64,000 bases of DNA from Cohaesibacter intestini (GTDB lineage Bacteria; Pseudomonadota; Alphaproteobacteria; Rhizobiales; Cohaesibacteraceae), in the NCBI RefSeq assembly GCF_003324485.1, contig NZ_QODK01000001.1, positions 1,178,001-1,242,000 of the forward strand, in the 5' to 3' direction. Shown piece by piece: positions 1 to 8,539 of the stretch. A program made the position numbers and the translations under genes. Every line of letters starts with the position of its first letter. Within the stretch, counting starts at the first letter, position 1. A model generated the notes under the pieces. The model did no database searches, was not told the origin of the DNA, and saw nothing but the letters and a program-made list of their open reading frames with translations.

Positions 1-1
1 T

Positions 2-349
2 CTGTTCAAGATCCTGCCAATTCTGGTGTCGAACGGGTTCATCACCACACATCGGGGCCGCAATGGTGGCCTGAAGCTGGCGAAAGACCCGGCTGATATC
101 ACCCTAGGCCAGATCATCCGGGCGGCGGAAGAGAATTTCCATCTCGCCGACTGTTTCGATGAAGGCAGCTATGATTGCCCGCTTCTTTCGATGTGCGACT
201 TCAACCATGCGCTCAATGATGCGCTGGAATCCTTCCTGAAAGCACTCGACAAATACACTTTGGCTGATCTGACCCAGAAAGAAGGCGACATGCGCAATCT
301 GCTCGATATTGCCGAGCCAAAGCCTGTGGCCACAGCTGCGGCCAACTGA
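2..349 (+). CDS. rirA: Rrf2-family Fe-S regulator, RirA-like (5' end outside window)
   Basis: C-terminal 115 residues of an Rrf2-type transcription regulator; the reading frame is open to the left edge, so the start and most of the winged helix are missing. The visible part keeps the wing motif HRGRNGGLKLAKDP and three cysteines (C51, C59, C65 of the visible part) spaced 8 and 6 residues apart. That spacing matches the [4Fe-4S] ligands I recall for rhizobial RirA (C91/C99/C105) better than those of IscR or E. coli NsrR. RirA represses iron uptake genes when iron is sufficient. NsrR is the main alternative. A strong terminator follows directly. Confidence 0.7.
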   Translation: MFKILPILVSNGFITTHRGRNGGLKLAKDPADITLGQIIRAAEENFHLADCFDEGSYDCPLLSMCDFNHALNDALESFLKALDKYTLADLTQKEGDMRNLLDIAEPKPVATAAAN

Positions 350-376
350 GTTGCACGGGACAATTTGAGGTATGGA

Positions 377-410
377 AAGGCCGGTTGGGATGTCACCAAC
401 CGGCCTTTTT
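377..410 (+). terminator. Rho-independent terminator after the RirA-like gene
   Basis: A perfect 12-bp stem (377-388 with 396-407) with a 7-nt loop, followed by a short T run to 410. It lies 28 bp after the stop codon. The facing bdhA gene ends at 432, so the hairpin may serve both strands. Confidence 0.9.
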
Positions 411-431
411 GATTATCAGTGGGTGACTGGC

Positions 432-1244
432 TTATTTTGCGGTCCAGCCGCCATCCATCGAAATGGTGGTGCCGGTGATGGAGGCCGCCGAATCACTGGC
501 AAGATACAGCGCCAGATCGGCCACCTGCTCGATGGTGACAAATTCCTTGGTTGGCTGGGCCAATAGCAACACGTCGCGCTTCACTTCTTCTTCGGTCATG
601 TTGCGGGCTTTCATCGTGTCGGGGATCTGGCGCTCTACCAGCGGGGTCCAGACATAGCCCGGTGCAATGGCATTGACCGTGATGCCTTGTTCGGCCACTT
701 CCAGCGCGACGGTTTTGGTAAGTCCCGCAACACCGTGCTTGGCAGCGACATAGGCCGATTTGTAGGGGGAGGCGACGAGCGAATGGGCCGACGAGATATT
801 GATGATCCGGCCTTTGCCCTTCTGTTTCATCTTCGGCAGGGCGGCACGGATGGTGTGGAAGTTGGAGCTGAGATTGATAGCGATGATGGCATCCCACTGG
901 TTGATCGGGAACTTTTCGATCGGTGAGACATGCTGGATGCCTGCATTATTGACCAGAATGTCAATCATGCCGAACTCGTCTTCGGTCACTTGAATGCTGT
1001 GCTTGATGGCTTCCGGGTCAAGCATGTTTGCCGCGCTGTAGATGGCGCGCACGCCAAAGTCCTGTTCAATCGATAGGCGGGCCTGCTCGATCTCGTTGGC
1101 ATCGCCAAGGCCATTGATCACCACATTGGCTCCCTGGCTGGCAAAGGCCCGGGCAACGCCAAGTCCGATGCCACTGGTCGATCCGGTGATGAAGGCGGTC
1201 TGTCCCTGATGCGCGCCTTGATGCGGCTTGGTGTTGGTTGTCAT
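432..1244 (-). CDS. bdhA: 3-hydroxybutyrate dehydrogenase
   Basis: 270-residue short-chain dehydrogenase. It oxidises (R)-3-hydroxybutyrate to acetoacetate with NAD+, the cytosolic step that returns PHB carbon to metabolism. The nucleotide-binding motif TGSTSGIG (20-27), NNAG (99-102) and the catalytic S152/Y165/K169 are present, and the C-terminal ITGTTISMDGGWTAK is typical of bacterial BdhA. The ATG at 1244 is preceded by a purine-rich GAGGAGAGA ribosome site; the longer frame upstream has no dehydrogenase-like sequence. PHB synthesis genes lie 12 kb away, which supports the role. Confidence 0.9.
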   Translation of the reverse strand: MTTNTKPHQGAHQGQTAFITGSTSGIGLGVARAFASQGANVVINGLGDANEIEQARLSIEQDFGVRAIYSAANMLDPEAIKHSIQVTEDEFGMIDILVNNAGIQHVSPIEKFPINQWDAIIAINLSSNFHTIRAALPKMKQKGKGRIINISSAHSLVASPYKSAYVAAKHGVAGLTKTVALEVAEQGITVNAIAPGYVWTPLVERQIPDTMKARNMTEEEVKRDVLLLAQPTKEFVTIEQVADLALYLASDSAASITGTTISMDGGWTAK

Positions 1245-1492
1245 CTCTCTCTCCTCTTGCAGCTCCGGTCCATCTGTCTGGGCAGGGTGACCGTATGCCA
1301 TCTTTTCTGATCTGCCATAAAGTTGATATGCCGGGCTTTGATCTCCAGTTATGGTGGCATGGTCCTTTGCCGGGCAGCTTAATTGCCTCGCAAGGCTTGG
1401 CAAGGGTCTATGGTTGTGCATAGTTCGAAAGTGCAGTGCATCATCATGAGGGGCTGGATTATCATCAGCGGGCGGGAAGAAGGAGTGTGGCA

Positions 1493-1996
1493 ATGATCGA
1501 ACTGGAAGACCATGACCACAGTCATTGTGTCAGCCAGATGCTGGGGGCTGCGGAAAAACTCTGCAAAGAGCGGGGCCTGAGACTGACCGATCAGCGCAAG
1601 GCCGTGCTGGAAGTGCTCTGTTCCAGTCATGTGCCTGCCAGCGCCTATGACATTCTTGATCGCCTCAATCGGGTGCGCAAGGAGAAGAGCGAGACAATGC
1701 TTGCCCCGATCTCGATCTATCGGGCGCTCGAGTTCCTGATGGAGCATGGCATCATTCATCGGATCGAAAGCCGCAATGCTTATGTCGCCTGTACCCATTG
1801 CATTGAAGGGCACCGGGACGTGATCATCTTCCTTTTGTGTGATGATTGTGGTCGGGCTGCGGAATTCCAGTCGGAAAGCCTGAGCGGTCTGATCGATACA
1901 ATTGCGGCAACAGCCCACTTTACTCCCAATGCGCCGGTGCTGGAAATCCGGGGCATCTGTTCCGATTGCCGTGGTTTTGTCGGGGCCGAAGACTGA
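1493..1996 (+). CDS. zur: Fur-family zinc uptake regulator Zur
   Basis: 167 residues. Fur-type winged helix (about 20-90) followed by the dimerisation domain. The N-terminus carries a metal-ligand-like stretch (HDHSHC, 7-12). C100/C103 and the structural zinc pairs C116-xx-C119 and C156-xx-C159 are present, a pattern more typical of Zur than of Fur. With zinc bound, Zur represses high-affinity zinc uptake; a matching operator sits in front of znuCB at 18.37 kb in this window. The ATG at 1493 has AAGGAG 8 nt upstream. The gene is divergent from bdhA. Confidence 0.85.
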   Translation: MIELEDHDHSHCVSQMLGAAEKLCKERGLRLTDQRKAVLEVLCSSHVPASAYDILDRLNRVRKEKSETMLAPISIYRALEFLMEHGIIHRIESRNAYVACTHCIEGHRDVIIFLLCDDCGRAAEFQSESLSGLIDTIAATAHFTPNAPVLEIRGICSDCRGFVGAED

Positions 1997-2213
1997 GACT
2001 CGAACTCTGCTTTTGCTTCTTTTGTTCTCTGCCCTTAATGGGAGCGGAGGACATGCAAAGAAGCGGGCGGGCTCCTTGCACCGGCCTGTGTGATTTGCCA
2101 TATAAGGCCTGCTTGAAAATTTTCCCCTGCTCACCGACCGTTGGCTGAACGGATCGGGACATAGAGGCTCGCTTGGGCGGGTCGATCCGGATCTCCCGGG
2201 AAAGTGAGGATCT

Positions 2214-3452
2214 ATGGCCTTTCTAACCGCTCCCCTTGAACGCCGCATCACCAAGGCGGTGAAGGTGGGCTCCGTGACCGTTGGTGGTGGCGCCCCGATT
2301 GTCGTCCAATCGATGACCAACACGGACACCGCGGATGTGGACAGCACGGTGGCGCAGGTCGCCGCCCTGCACAAGGCCGGGTCGGAACTGGTGCGCATCA
2401 CGGTGGACCGGGACGAGTCAGCGGCGGCCGTCCCAAAGATCAAAGAACGGCTGTTGCGACTCGGTATCGATGTGCCGTTGGTTGGGGACTTCCACTATAT
2501 CGGCCACAAGCTGCTGGCGGATCATCCTGCCTGCGCCGAAGTGCTCGACAAATACCGGATCAATCCGGGCAATGTGGGCTTCAAGGCACGGCGCGATCAG
2601 CAATTTTCGATGATGATCGAGACCGCCAACCGCTATCAGAAAGCGGTACGGATCGGGGTCAATTGGGGCTCGCTCGATCAGGAATTGTTGACCAGACTGA
2701 TGGATGAAAATTCCGCCAGTGCCAATCCGCAGCCAGCGCAAGCCGTGATGCATGAAACCATCATCCAGTCTGCCTTGCTGTCGGCGGCGCGGGCTGAAGA
2801 GCTGGGCATGTCGCCGCATCAGATCATCCTGTCAGCCAAGGTGTCTCAGGTGCAGGATCTGATTGCCGTCAATACAGCGTTGGCGCTGCGTTCCGATTAT
2901 GCCTTGCATCTGGGCCTGACCGAGGCGGGCATGGGCACCAAGGGCATTGTTGCCTCTGCTGCCTCAATGGGCATGGTGCTGCAACAGGGCATCGGCGACA
3001 CGATCCGCGTGTCACTGACACCAGAGCCGGGGGGCGATCGCACCCGTGAGGTTCAGGTGGCGCAGGAACTGCTCCAGAGCATGGGCTTCCGCTCCTTCAT
3101 TCCGATTGTTGCCGCTTGTCCGGGCTGTGGCCGGACCACCTCGACTGTATTTCAGGAACTGGCGCAGGATATCCAGAACGACATCCGCACCAACATGCCG
3201 GTCTGGCGTGAGCAATATCCCGGTGTCGAGGCGCTGAATGTTGCGGTGATGGGCTGTGTGGTCAATGGACCGGGCGAATCAAAGCATGCGGATATCGGCA
3301 TTTCCCTGCCGGGCACCGGAGAGGCACCTGCCGCACCGGTCTTCATTGACGGGGAAAAGCGTGCCACCCTGCGGGGCGACAATATCGCTGCGGAATTCCA
3401 CCAGATGGTCCGCGATTATATTGAACAGCGCTTTGGTGCGAACGCTTCCTGA
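2214..3452 (+). CDS. ispG: 4-hydroxy-3-methylbut-2-enyl diphosphate synthase (IspG/GcpE)
   Basis: 412 residues. Converts MEcPP to HMBPP in the non-mevalonate isoprenoid pathway, using a [4Fe-4S] cluster. The N-terminal TIM-barrel part starts with the family signature [12 protein letters not shown]; cluster ligands C302 and C305 (CPGC) and C348 ([10 protein letters not shown]) are all present, as is E355. Full length. The ATG at 2214 follows a GTGAGG-type ribosome site. It faces a prenyl diphosphate synthase only 10 bp away, so two isoprenoid genes are convergent neighbours. Confidence 0.95.
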   Translation: MAFLTAPLERRITKAVKVGSVTVGGGAPIVVQSMTNTDTADVDSTVAQVAALHKAGSELVRITVDRDESAAAVPKIKERLLRLGIDVPLVGDFHYIGHKLLADHPACAEVLDKYRINPGNVGFKARRDQQFSMMIETANRYQKAVRIGVNWGSLDQELLTRLMDENSASANPQPAQAVMHETIIQSALLSAARAEELGMSPHQIILSAKVSQVQDLIAVNTALALRSDYALHLGLTEAGMGTKGIVASAASMGMVLQQGIGDTIRVSLTPEPGGDRTREVQVAQELLQSMGFRSFIPIVAACPGCGRTTSTVFQELAQDIQNDIRTNMPVWREQYPGVEALNVAVMGCVVNGPGESKHADIGISLPGTGEAPAAPVFIDGEKRATLRGDNIAAEFHQMVRDYIEQRFGANAS

Positions 3453-3462
3453 TTGGGGCCGA

Positions 3463-4401
3463 CTATTTTTTCCGTTCCGCAATGAAGCGGGCCGTGGCGA
3501 TCAGCGTCTCGGCCCGTTTTCCATAAGGGGCAAGCAGCTTCTCGGCTTCCTCAATCAGGGCGAAGAGCTTTTGCCGCGTCGCATCGATGCCATAGAGACT
3601 GACGAGCGTGGCTTTCTCGGAGGTCAGATCCTTGCCAGCTGTTTTGCCCAGCTGTTCCGAGGTGGCTGTCACATCGAGCAGATCGTCCGCAAGCTGGAAG
3701 GCCAGACCAATGATGGTGCCAAAGCGCGTGACCACAGCGCGATCTTCTTTGGTTGCTTTGGCCAGCATGGCCCCGGCTTCGCACGCATAGCGCAGCAGAG
3801 CACCGGTCTTCATGGCTTGCAGATTCAGGATTTCCTCTTCGGTACGCGTGCGATGTTCAGCCTCGATATCAAGCACTTGTCCCCCGACCATGCCGCTGAT
3901 CCCAGCATTTCTGGCAAGGCCGAGCACCAGCTCGGCCCGTACCGCTGGGTCTGGATGGACGTCGTCTCTTGCCAGAATGTCAAATGCCAGTGTCAGCAGA
4001 CCATCGCCGGCAAGGATTGCCATTGCCTCACCATAGGCCACATGCACCGTTGGTTTGCCGCGCCTCAGATCGTCATCATCCATCGCTGGCAGGTCGTCAT
4101 GGATGAGGCTGTAGCAATGGACGCACTCCAGAGCACAGGCCGCATGCAGAGTGCCGGGCGCATCACAGCCCAGCATGCGGGCGGTCTCGATCATCAGGAA
4201 GGGGCGGATGCGTTTGCCGCCATTCAGTGCGCCGTGGCGCATGGCAGCGATGAGCGAGGCGGGTGCTGAAGCGTCATTTGGCGCGGGTTGCTCGGGAAGG
4301 TAGGTGCACAGAGCCTCCTCGATCGCTTCGGCGCTCTGTTTTAGGCGTGCCCTGAAGACATCGTTTGCAGGGGCGGATGTTGAAACGCTGTCAGTCATCA
4401 T
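3463..4401 (-). CDS. ispA: Polyprenyl synthetase (farnesyl/geranylgeranyl diphosphate synthase)
   Basis: 312 residues from the chosen ATG. Condenses IPP with allylic diphosphates to give C15 or C20 chains. Both aspartate-rich motifs are visible: DDLPAMDDDD (102-111) and DDLLD in the second half, plus GGKRIRP (61-67) for IPP binding. The start is uncertain: two ATGs in tandem (4401, 4398) lack a good ribosome site, and an in-frame start at 4509 would add 36 residues of low-complexity sequence. Chain length cannot be read with confidence; IspA-type FPP synthase is the usual assignment for this order. Confidence 0.87.
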   Translation of the reverse strand: MMTDSVSTSAPANDVFRARLKQSAEAIEEALCTYLPEQPAPNDASAPASLIAAMRHGALNGGKRIRPFLMIETARMLGCDAPGTLHAACALECVHCYSLIHDDLPAMDDDDLRRGKPTVHVAYGEAMAILAGDGLLTLAFDILARDDVHPDPAVRAELVLGLARNAGISGMVGGQVLDIEAEHRTRTEEEILNLQAMKTGALLRYACEAGAMLAKATKEDRAVVTRFGTIIGLAFQLADDLLDVTATSEQLGKTAGKDLTSEKATLVSLYGIDATRQKLFALIEEAEKLLAPYGKRAETLIATARFIAERKK

Positions 4402-4550
4402 CTTTGCTGCTGGTTCGGGTTGTGCTGTTGCGTGAGGGTTTGGAGAGGCGATGCCTTTTTTTTCTCGGGCCGTCAAGCTAAAACGGGGCCGAACACCGCT
4501 TTCCAACAATCACCCTTCGATGTTTTGCGAAGCATAACAGGAGCCACGCC

Positions 4551-4982
4551 ATGCCGATGCCGTTGGAGATCGCCCATGCAAGTGAAGTCTATGAAACAAC
4601 ACTTCTCGCGCTGAAAGACGATCTTGATCTCACAACTCGTAACCAGACCTATACTGTGCTTGAGGCTGTGCTTGTGGTTTTCAGGCGGCGATTGTCTGCC
4701 GCAGAAATTTTGCGCTTTGCCGGACTGTTGCCACCGGTGGCGCGTGCAATCTTTGTTGCCGGTTGGGATGAGCACGAGGGACAGGAAGTCTTTGGATGTC
4801 GGGAGGACTGGACGCGGGAGGTCAAGGGGTTAAGGCAGCATCACAATTTTGCACCAGATGATGCGATCAGGGTGGTCGTCGCAACATTGCGACGCCACAT
4901 GGATGAAGCAGCTCTCGATCAGCTGCTGGGGCAGCTGCCAGACGGGGCGGTGGACTATTGGTCTGCCACGTTTGTGTCCTGA
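4551..4982 (+). CDS. DUF2267 domain protein
   Basis: 143 residues, soluble, covered almost entirely by a DUF2267-like sequence: an N-terminal helical half (RNQTYTVLEAVLVVFRRRLS) and a second helical half rich in acidic and aromatic residues. The family has no established function; it is often found near stress genes. No catalytic motif is seen. CAGGAG lies about 8 nt before the ATG at 4551. It is convergent with ahpD with only 7 bp between the stop codons. Confidence 0.75.
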   Translation: MPMPLEIAHASEVYETTLLALKDDLDLTTRNQTYTVLEAVLVVFRRRLSAAEILRFAGLLPPVARAIFVAGWDEHEGQEVFGCREDWTREVKGLRQHHNFAPDDAIRVVVATLRRHMDEAALDQLLGQLPDGAVDYWSATFVS

Positions 4983-4989
4983 GCTTTTG

Positions 4990-5508
4990 TCAAAGAGCCT
5001 CAAGGGCAATGGCAGCGGACTGGATGATGGCCGCAAAGCGGATGGCGGTCTGGATCTGCTCGGTGGTCAGGCCATTGTCGCGCAGGATGCTTTCGTGGGA
5101 ATCGATGCACATGCCACAGCCATTTATGGCGGACACAGCAAGGCTCCAAAGCTCGAAATCAACCTTGTCAACGCCGGGGCGGGCGATGAAATTCATCCGT
5201 AGTTTGGCAGGCATGGAGCCGTAATCCTTGTTGGATGCCAAATGGACAAAGCGGTAATAGATGTTGTTCATGCCCATCAGGGTGGCAGCACCCTTGGCGG
5301 CGGTCAGGGCTTCAGCGGACAGTTTGTCGGCGGCTTCGGCAAGGAAGGCTTCGCGGACAACTTGGCTGCGGGTGGCAATGGCGCAGGCAACCATCAGGCC
5401 ATATTTCTGCTGATCGGTGAGGCTTTCGTCACTGGCAATGTTCGACAGGTTCAGCTTCACATCCTTGGCAAAGTCTGGCATCTGCGATTTCAACGCGTCG
5501 ATGGTCAT
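4990..5508 (-). CDS. ahpD: Alkyl hydroperoxide reductase AhpD
   Basis: 172 residues of the carboxymuconolactone decarboxylase fold. The active-site CxxC (C131, C134) followed by H138 is intact in the segment [13 protein letters not shown]. In mycobacteria AhpD passes reducing equivalents to AhpC in place of AhpF. It is probably cotranscribed with the upstream ahpC (147-bp gap), and that AhpC has the matching C-terminal CxC cysteines. A short GC-rich hairpin (5617-5639) lies between the two genes and may lower readthrough. Confidence 0.92.
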   Translation of the reverse strand: MTIDALKSQMPDFAKDVKLNLSNIASDESLTDQQKYGLMVACAIATRSQVVREAFLAEAADKLSAEALTAAKGAATLMGMNNIYYRFVHLASNKDYGSMPAKLRMNFIARPGVDKVDFELWSLAVSAINGCGMCIDSHESILRDNGLTTEQIQTAIRFAAIIQSAAIALEAL

Positions 5509-5655
5509 GGTGCATTTCCTATCATCAGGGTGTAGAGGGCCATTCCCGCGCCTTTTTCAGTCGCTGGGCAATGGTGAAACTATCTTGGGAGGAGGAGAGC
5601 CTATCGGCCCAGAATGCGGATGGGCGCGTGGCCCATCCGGCTTGATCGGGTCGGC

Positions 5656-6204
5656 TTAGCCGAGGGTCGCACCACCGACTTCGCGGTTGCAAGGGCAGAG
5701 TTCATCGGTCTGCAATGCATCGAGAACGCGCAGGGTGTCTTTTGGATTGCGGCCAACATTGAGGTTGGTTGCATAGACATGCTGGATGGTGTTTTCCGCG
5801 TCCACCACATAGGTGTAACGGTAGGCAACGCCGTCCGGGTGGCGCACGCCGAGGCCATCCACGAGGGAGCCGTTGGTGTCAGCAAACATCCAGATTGGCA
5901 GTTTGTTGAGATCCGGATGATCCCGACGCCAAGCCAGTTTGCAGAATTCGTTGTCGGTGGAACCGCCAAGAACCACAGCATCGCGGTCTTCGAATTCTTC
6001 GTTCAGACGTGCAAATTCAGCGATTTCGGTTGGGCAGACGAAGGTGAAGTCTTTTGGATAGAAGAAGATAACCTTCCATTTGCCTTCGAAGCTTTTCTCG
6101 GTGAGGGCTTCAAATGCTTCTTCGCCATTCTCGACGATTTCGTTGAAGCCCGGCTTTACGCCAGTGATGGAAAATTCAGGAAGTTTATCGCCAATACCAA
6201 GCAT
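5656..6204 (-). CDS. ahpC: Peroxiredoxin AhpC
   Basis: 182-residue 2-Cys peroxiredoxin that reduces hydrogen peroxide and alkyl hydroperoxides in the cytosol. Peroxidatic C57 sits in FTFVCPTE; the C-terminal resolving pair is C170 and C172 (LCPCNR), an arrangement associated with AhpD-type reduction. The ATG at 6204 is preceded by TTGGAGA. It is divergent from the oxyR-like gene and is expected to be controlled by it through the AT-rich dyads at 6289-6336. Confidence 0.95.
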   Translation of the reverse strand: MLGIGDKLPEFSITGVKPGFNEIVENGEEAFEALTEKSFEGKWKVIFFYPKDFTFVCPTEIAEFARLNEEFEDRDAVVLGGSTDNEFCKLAWRRDHPDLNKLPIWMFADTNGSLVDGLGVRHPDGVAYRYTYVVDAENTIQHVYATNLNVGRNPKDTLRVLDALQTDELCPCNREVGGATLG

Positions 6205-6288
6205 TGCATGTCTCCAAGGGGTGGGAGGGGAGGATTGTCTTTTTAGAATCGTTCAAATTCTGTTGACCCTTTCAACCATATTTGACGC

Positions 6289-6336
6289 GATAGATCAAAT
6301 CTCAAATTTCGAATTTGCTGATCGATAAAATCGATC
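6289..6336. promoter_or_regulatory. Dyad cluster in the ahpC/oxyR divergent promoter
   Basis: AT-rich region with three nested dyads: GATAGATC at 6289-6296, CAAATT-TCG-AATTTG at 6303-6317, and a perfect 7-bp repeat GATCGAT-AAA-ATCGATC at 6320-6336. LysR-type regulators such as OxyR bind AT-rich dyads of this kind between divergent genes. Assignment to OxyR is by position and not by a strict consensus match. Confidence 0.5.
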
Positions 6337-6412
6337 ATATAATCCAATCTCGCCAGAAGCGTCCGATTTTTTCGATCCTTGTTGTGTTATCCCGGTTTGA
6401 TGGAGACCCCTG

Positions 6413-7321
6413 ATGCCCATTCGCCCCACTTTGCGACAATTGCAGTATCTTTGCACACTGGCCGAGAAGGAATCATTTCGGGGGGCGGCGGAAGTCTGTC
6501 ATGTGTCTCAATCGACGCTCAGTTCGGGGATACGCCAGCTTGAAGATATTTTACAGGTGACGCTCGTTGATCGGGAAAGTGACCAGTTTCGCCTGACCGT
6601 GCTGGGCAACGAGATTCTGGGGCGGGCGAAAACCCTGCTGCGGGATACGGACGAACTCGTGGCGATGGCGCAGCGGCAGGAAAAACCACTCAGCGGGCGG
6701 CTACGGCTGGGTGTCATTCCCTCCATCGGCCCGTTTCTGCTGCCCAAGGCCTTGCCGGGACTGCGTCGGTCCTTTCCTGATCTGAAACTTTATTTGCGGG
6801 AAAAGCTGACCCGCCATGTGCTTGATGACGTGAAGGCGGGTCGGCTGGATGCGGCCGTGATTGCCTTGCCTTACAGAATCGAGGGCTTTGCCAGCCAGTC
6901 GCTGGGGCTGGATCGCTTTCATGTGGCATTGCCCCTGCGCCATCCTCTGGTCAAACACCAAAAGATCGAAGCGCTTGATTTGCGGCGTGAGCCGCTCATT
7001 CTGTTGGAAGACGGTCATTGTATTCGCGATCACGTGCTGGCCAGCCTGAAACGAGGCGACCCGACACCGGGGCAGGTTGCAGATGAGGAGATCGAGGCAA
7101 CCAGCCTGATGACCATTGTCCAGATGGTGGCCAACGGACTGGGGGGGACCTTGTTGCCGGGGCTTGCCTTGCGGGCCGGGCTGGTCGATGGGCTGGATAT
7201 CGTGGTGCGAGACTTCAAGGAGCCGACCGCCGAGCGCGAGATCGTCATGGTCTGGCGGCCGCGCTCGGCGATGGAGAGCAATATCCGGTTGTTGGCAAAC
7301 CATCTCACGGCCTTTGTTTGA
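6413..7321 (+). CDS. oxyR: LysR-family peroxide regulator, OxyR-like, lacking the second redox cysteine
   Basis: 302 residues: N-terminal winged helix (about 1-65) and a LysR substrate domain. The OxyR hallmark EDGHCIRDH is present, with peroxidatic C203. The position of the resolving cysteine (E. coli C208, nine residues on) is L212 here, and no other cysteine lies in the regulatory domain; the only others, C14 and C29, are in the DNA-binding part. ATSL near 230 and GLGGTLLPGLAL match OxyR. It is divergent from ahpC, so the regulatory pairing is well supported; the redox mechanism may differ from E. coli. Confidence 0.88.
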   Translation: MPIRPTLRQLQYLCTLAEKESFRGAAEVCHVSQSTLSSGIRQLEDILQVTLVDRESDQFRLTVLGNEILGRAKTLLRDTDELVAMAQRQEKPLSGRLRLGVIPSIGPFLLPKALPGLRRSFPDLKLYLREKLTRHVLDDVKAGRLDAAVIALPYRIEGFASQSLGLDRFHVALPLRHPLVKHQKIEALDLRREPLILLEDGHCIRDHVLASLKRGDPTPGQVADEEIEATSLMTIVQMVANGLGGTLLPGLALRAGLVDGLDIVVRDFKEPTAEREIVMVWRPRSAMESNIRLLANHLTAFV

Positions 7322-7547
7322 AGGGGGAATCCCATAAAAGGGCTTGAATTTTCAACCGGGCAAGGTAAAGAGTGGTGCAAAGACGTGATGTTTGGCGAGA
7401 GAATCCAGAAAAAGCGATCATTTTTGCAAGATTGCTCTGGTCAAGCGCGCTCGGGTTCTGTATAAGGCCCGCAATCTCTTACAACAGAGTAGGTTCCGCA
7501 ACGGGGCTCGCCCCGCATAGTGGACTATTGACGACGGAGTTTTGACC

Positions 7548-7727
7548 ATGGCTGTGCCAAAGAAAAAAGTGACCCGCATGAAGCGTGGCTTCCGCCGCTC
7601 TGCGGACGCACTCAAGCAGTCGGTCTATGTCGAAGACAAGGATTCTGGCGAACTGCGCCGTCCTCATCATATCGACCTGAAGACCGGCATGTATCGTGGT
7701 CGTCAGATTATGGAAGCCAAAGACTAA
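7548..7727 (+). CDS. rpmF: Ribosomal protein bL32
   Basis: 59-residue basic protein of the large subunit. Starts [14 protein letters not shown] and ends with the alphaproteobacterial tail [14 protein letters not shown]...GRQIME. It has no CxxC zinc knuckle, as is common in this group. The ATG at 7548 has CGGAG 8 nt upstream. A possible -10 (TATAAG, 7461-7466) lies in the 226-bp leader. A strong terminator follows, so it is probably a single-gene unit. Confidence 0.97.
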   Translation: MAVPKKKVTRMKRGFRRSADALKQSVYVEDKDSGELRRPHHIDLKTGMYRGRQIMEAKD

Positions 7728-7754
7728 GTCTTTGCTTCTTGACGATTGAAGTTT

Positions 7755-7784
7755 AAAAAGGTCGGACTTGTCCGGCCTTTTTTT
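7755..7784 (+). terminator. Rho-independent terminator after rpmF
   Basis: 10-bp stem (7757-7766 with 7771-7780, one G-T pair), 4-nt loop, then a run of seven or more T. It starts about 28 bp after the rpmF stop. Confidence 0.92.
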
Positions 7785-7924
7785 ATGCCCATTTTTCCTT
7801 TATGTCTGAATGGCGTGGCGCTGACAGGCTGGTTCCATGGCAGGCGAATCCTTATCGCTTGCGAAGCGCCATCGGCGACCGCCTTGCGATATTCATTCTT
7901 CTTTCCGGCACGGAGTGTCTTTCA

Positions 7925-8344
7925 ATGATCTTCAATATTCCGCTGTTGATTGCCCCTTTGCTTGTCTATAACGCCTTTGCATTCGGCCTGATGGGGAATG
8001 CAATTGGGGATCCCTGGAGTGCGCCAATCTTCACCATCGAGATGGTGTCTGACGCGCGCTGGACATTGACGCTGGGGGACGTGATGATCGTCGCGGCCCT
8101 GATCCTGCTGTTTGTCGAGATCCTGAAGGCGACGCGCACCGGGGTCAGCTCGATTGTTGATCACATTCTGTCGACCTTGCTGTTTGTTGCCTATTTGATC
8201 GAGTTTCTGCTGGTGCCGCAGACGGCGACGAGCGTCTTTTTCATCCTGATGTGCATTTCTCTGATCGACGTGATTGCTGGCTATTCGATCACCATTCGCG
8301 GCGCGACGCGCGATGTGGCCATTGGGCCGGGCGGCATGCTCTAG
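7925..8344 (+). CDS. Small four-TM inner membrane protein, function unknown
   Basis: 139 residues with four predicted membrane helices (about 5-23, 50-68, 80-96, 102-121) and a short C-terminal tail IRGATRDVAIGPGG. I do not recognise a named family. The layout resembles conserved hypothetical membrane proteins of Hyphomicrobiales. The ATG at 7925 is chosen because the frame upstream (from 7802) is not hydrophobic and overlaps the leader; a weak GGAG lies about 10 nt before it. It sits between rpmF and the gamma-glutamyltransferase gene, whose start is 195 bp downstream. Confidence 0.65.
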   Translation: MIFNIPLLIAPLLVYNAFAFGLMGNAIGDPWSAPIFTIEMVSDARWTLTLGDVMIVAALILLFVEILKATRTGVSSIVDHILSTLLFVAYLIEFLLVPQTATSVFFILMCISLIDVIAGYSITIRGATRDVAIGPGGML

Positions 8345-8539
8345 CTCTGTTCTGCGCCCCGCTGCCCGATGGGGCTCTTCCCCAGTTGCTGCAAAAGACA
8401 TTGCGTCCGGTTGTGATTTCGGCGATGGTCTTGCTAAGGGATCGTCCTGATCCCTCTTTGTTTATCCAGACAATGGCCAGAGAATGGTCAGGGAATGAGC
8501 CGAGCATCAAACAGCTTGGCCAGAGGAGGAGGTTTGATC

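Noticed and set aside
1997-2213. Small gene between zur and ispG
   Set aside because: Short frames here have no ribosome site and are composed of Leu/Cys/Phe runs; treated as the ispG leader.
5617-5639. Hairpin between ahpC and ahpD as a full terminator
   Set aside because: Stem is strong but no T run follows on the minus strand; at most it attenuates.
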